Below are positions 22,117-22,443 of a stretch of DNA of 22,443 nt, piece by piece. The DNA lies in contig CAMLSG010000070.1 in the NCBI GenBank assembly GCA_946482635.1, positions 1 through 22,443 of the forward strand, read 5' to 3'. The stretch is from an uncultured Duganella sp. GTDB lineage: Bacteria > Pseudomonadota > Gammaproteobacteria > Burkholderiales > Burkholderiaceae. A model generated the notes under the pieces. That model made no database searches. It was not told where the DNA came from and was given only the letters and a program-made list of their open reading frames with translations. Position numbers and translations under genes: made by a program. Position 1 is the stretch's first letter. Every line of letters starts with the position of its first letter.

Positions 22117-22443
22117 TTACCCCGGTCCGAACCTCTGCACAGCAAAGTCGAGAAAACTTCGCAGCTTTGGCGTCATGCGCCGGTCGGGCGCATACAGCAG
22201 GTGCAATGCCCGCGCTACTGGTTCGTAGCCCGGCAGCAGCCGCACCAGGCGACCGGCGGCGATGTCGTCGGCCAGCAGTTCGTGGGGGTGCAGGACTATT
22301 CCCTGGCCGGCCACGGCTGCGGCGCGCAGGGCTTCGCTGTTGTCGGTGGAGAACCTGCCGCTGATTGAAACCGATTCGCGTCCTTGCGGCCCGTCGAACT
22401 CCCACGCCGTGCGCAGCGTGGTGTGGGAGAACACCAGGCACTC
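22117..22443 (-). CDS. LysR-family regulator, C-terminal part (5' end off the window)
   Basis: The frame is open from the right edge for 108 codons to TAA. The visible part is the second half of a LysR effector-binding domain: ECLVFSHTTLRTAWEF at the edge, then RFSTDNSEALRAAAVAGQGIVLHPHELLADDIAAGRLVRLLPGYEP and ending in PKLRSFLDFAVQRFG, a very typical LysR finish of the CrgA/AaeR-like group. The DNA-binding part is outside the window. An ATG-like start inside the window is not biologically meaningful. It is on the same strand as the VOC gene, 47 bp upstream. Confidence 0.88.
   Translation of the reverse strand, partial: ECLVFSHTTLRTAWEFDGPQGRESVSISGRFSTDNSEALRAAAVAGQGIVLHPHELLADDIAAGRLVRLLPGYEPVARALHLLYAPDRRMTPKLRSFLDFAVQRFGPG

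Noticed and set aside
22112..22119. The palindrome TAAGCTTA at the LysR stop as an operator.
   Set aside because: An 8-bp palindrome overlapping a stop codon is expected by chance and lies at the 3' end of the gene.

Overview
The window is dense, GC-rich bacterial DNA. Gene content (MCE/Mla transport genes, cytochrome c5-type protein, PAS-GGDEF response regulator, rhodanese, LysR and AraC regulators) and codon use suggest a betaproteobacterium of the Burkholderiales. Oxalobacteraceae (Massilia, Duganella or Janthinobacterium relatives) is my best guess. That placement comes from protein style and is not proven. I see no rRNA, tRNA, CRISPR array, prophage or insertion-sequence transposase.

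Layout. 1-1607 (minus): an SPFH/band-7 lipoprotein, then a periplasmic solute-binding protein that runs off the left edge. 1608-1876: AT-rich regulatory region, the longest stretch without a gene. 1877-3238 (plus): receiver-PAS-GGDEF protein whose stop codon overlaps the stop of the convergent next operon. 3235-8014 (minus): a three-gene operon joined by two ATGA overlaps, in transcription order an alkylglycerone-phosphate-synthase-like FAD enzyme, a GlpD-type glycerol-3-phosphate dehydrogenase and an FGGY sugar kinase, with a divergent AraC-type regulator (8083-9120). 9122-9544 (minus): small secreted protein with four cysteines. 9613-11901 (minus): a LysR regulator and a cytochrome P450 in one unit. 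Divergent from these (plus) are an exported isochorismatase-like hydrolase broken by a one-base frameshift and a cytochrome c5-like protein. 12995-13900 (minus): two-domain rhodanese overlapping the cytochrome gene tail to tail. 13923-16796 (minus): M16 zinc protease. 16845-19238 (plus): MlaE-like permease, MlaD-like MCE protein and lipoprotein. 19246-19350: a symmetrical REP/BIME-like repeat. 19351-20607 (minus): DEAD-box RNA helicase. 20704-21669 (plus): M19 dipeptidase. 21680-22069 (minus): VOC/glyoxalase protein. 22117-22443 (minus): C-terminal part of a LysR regulator cut by the right edge.

How genes may work together. The best candidate for a little-described system is the AGPS-like/GlpD/FGGY-kinase operon with its AraC regulator. 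The kinase would phosphorylate a glycerol-like polyol, the dehydrogenase would oxidise a glycerol-3-phosphate-like product to a dihydroxyacetone-phosphate-like one, and the AGPS-like flavoenzyme would act on that or a derivative (ether-lipid type chemistry or catabolism of an unknown polyol). The permease-MCE-lipoprotein operon looks like a lipid or hydrophobic-molecule transporter of the cell envelope, but its ATPase is not in this window.

The most concrete observations are the single-base frameshift that separates the signal peptide from the catalytic domain of the hydrolase, the perfect 27-bp inverted repeat between MCE lipoprotein and helicase, the His-x-Cys in place of His-x-Asp in the M19 dipeptidase, and very tight or overlapping convergent gene ends.
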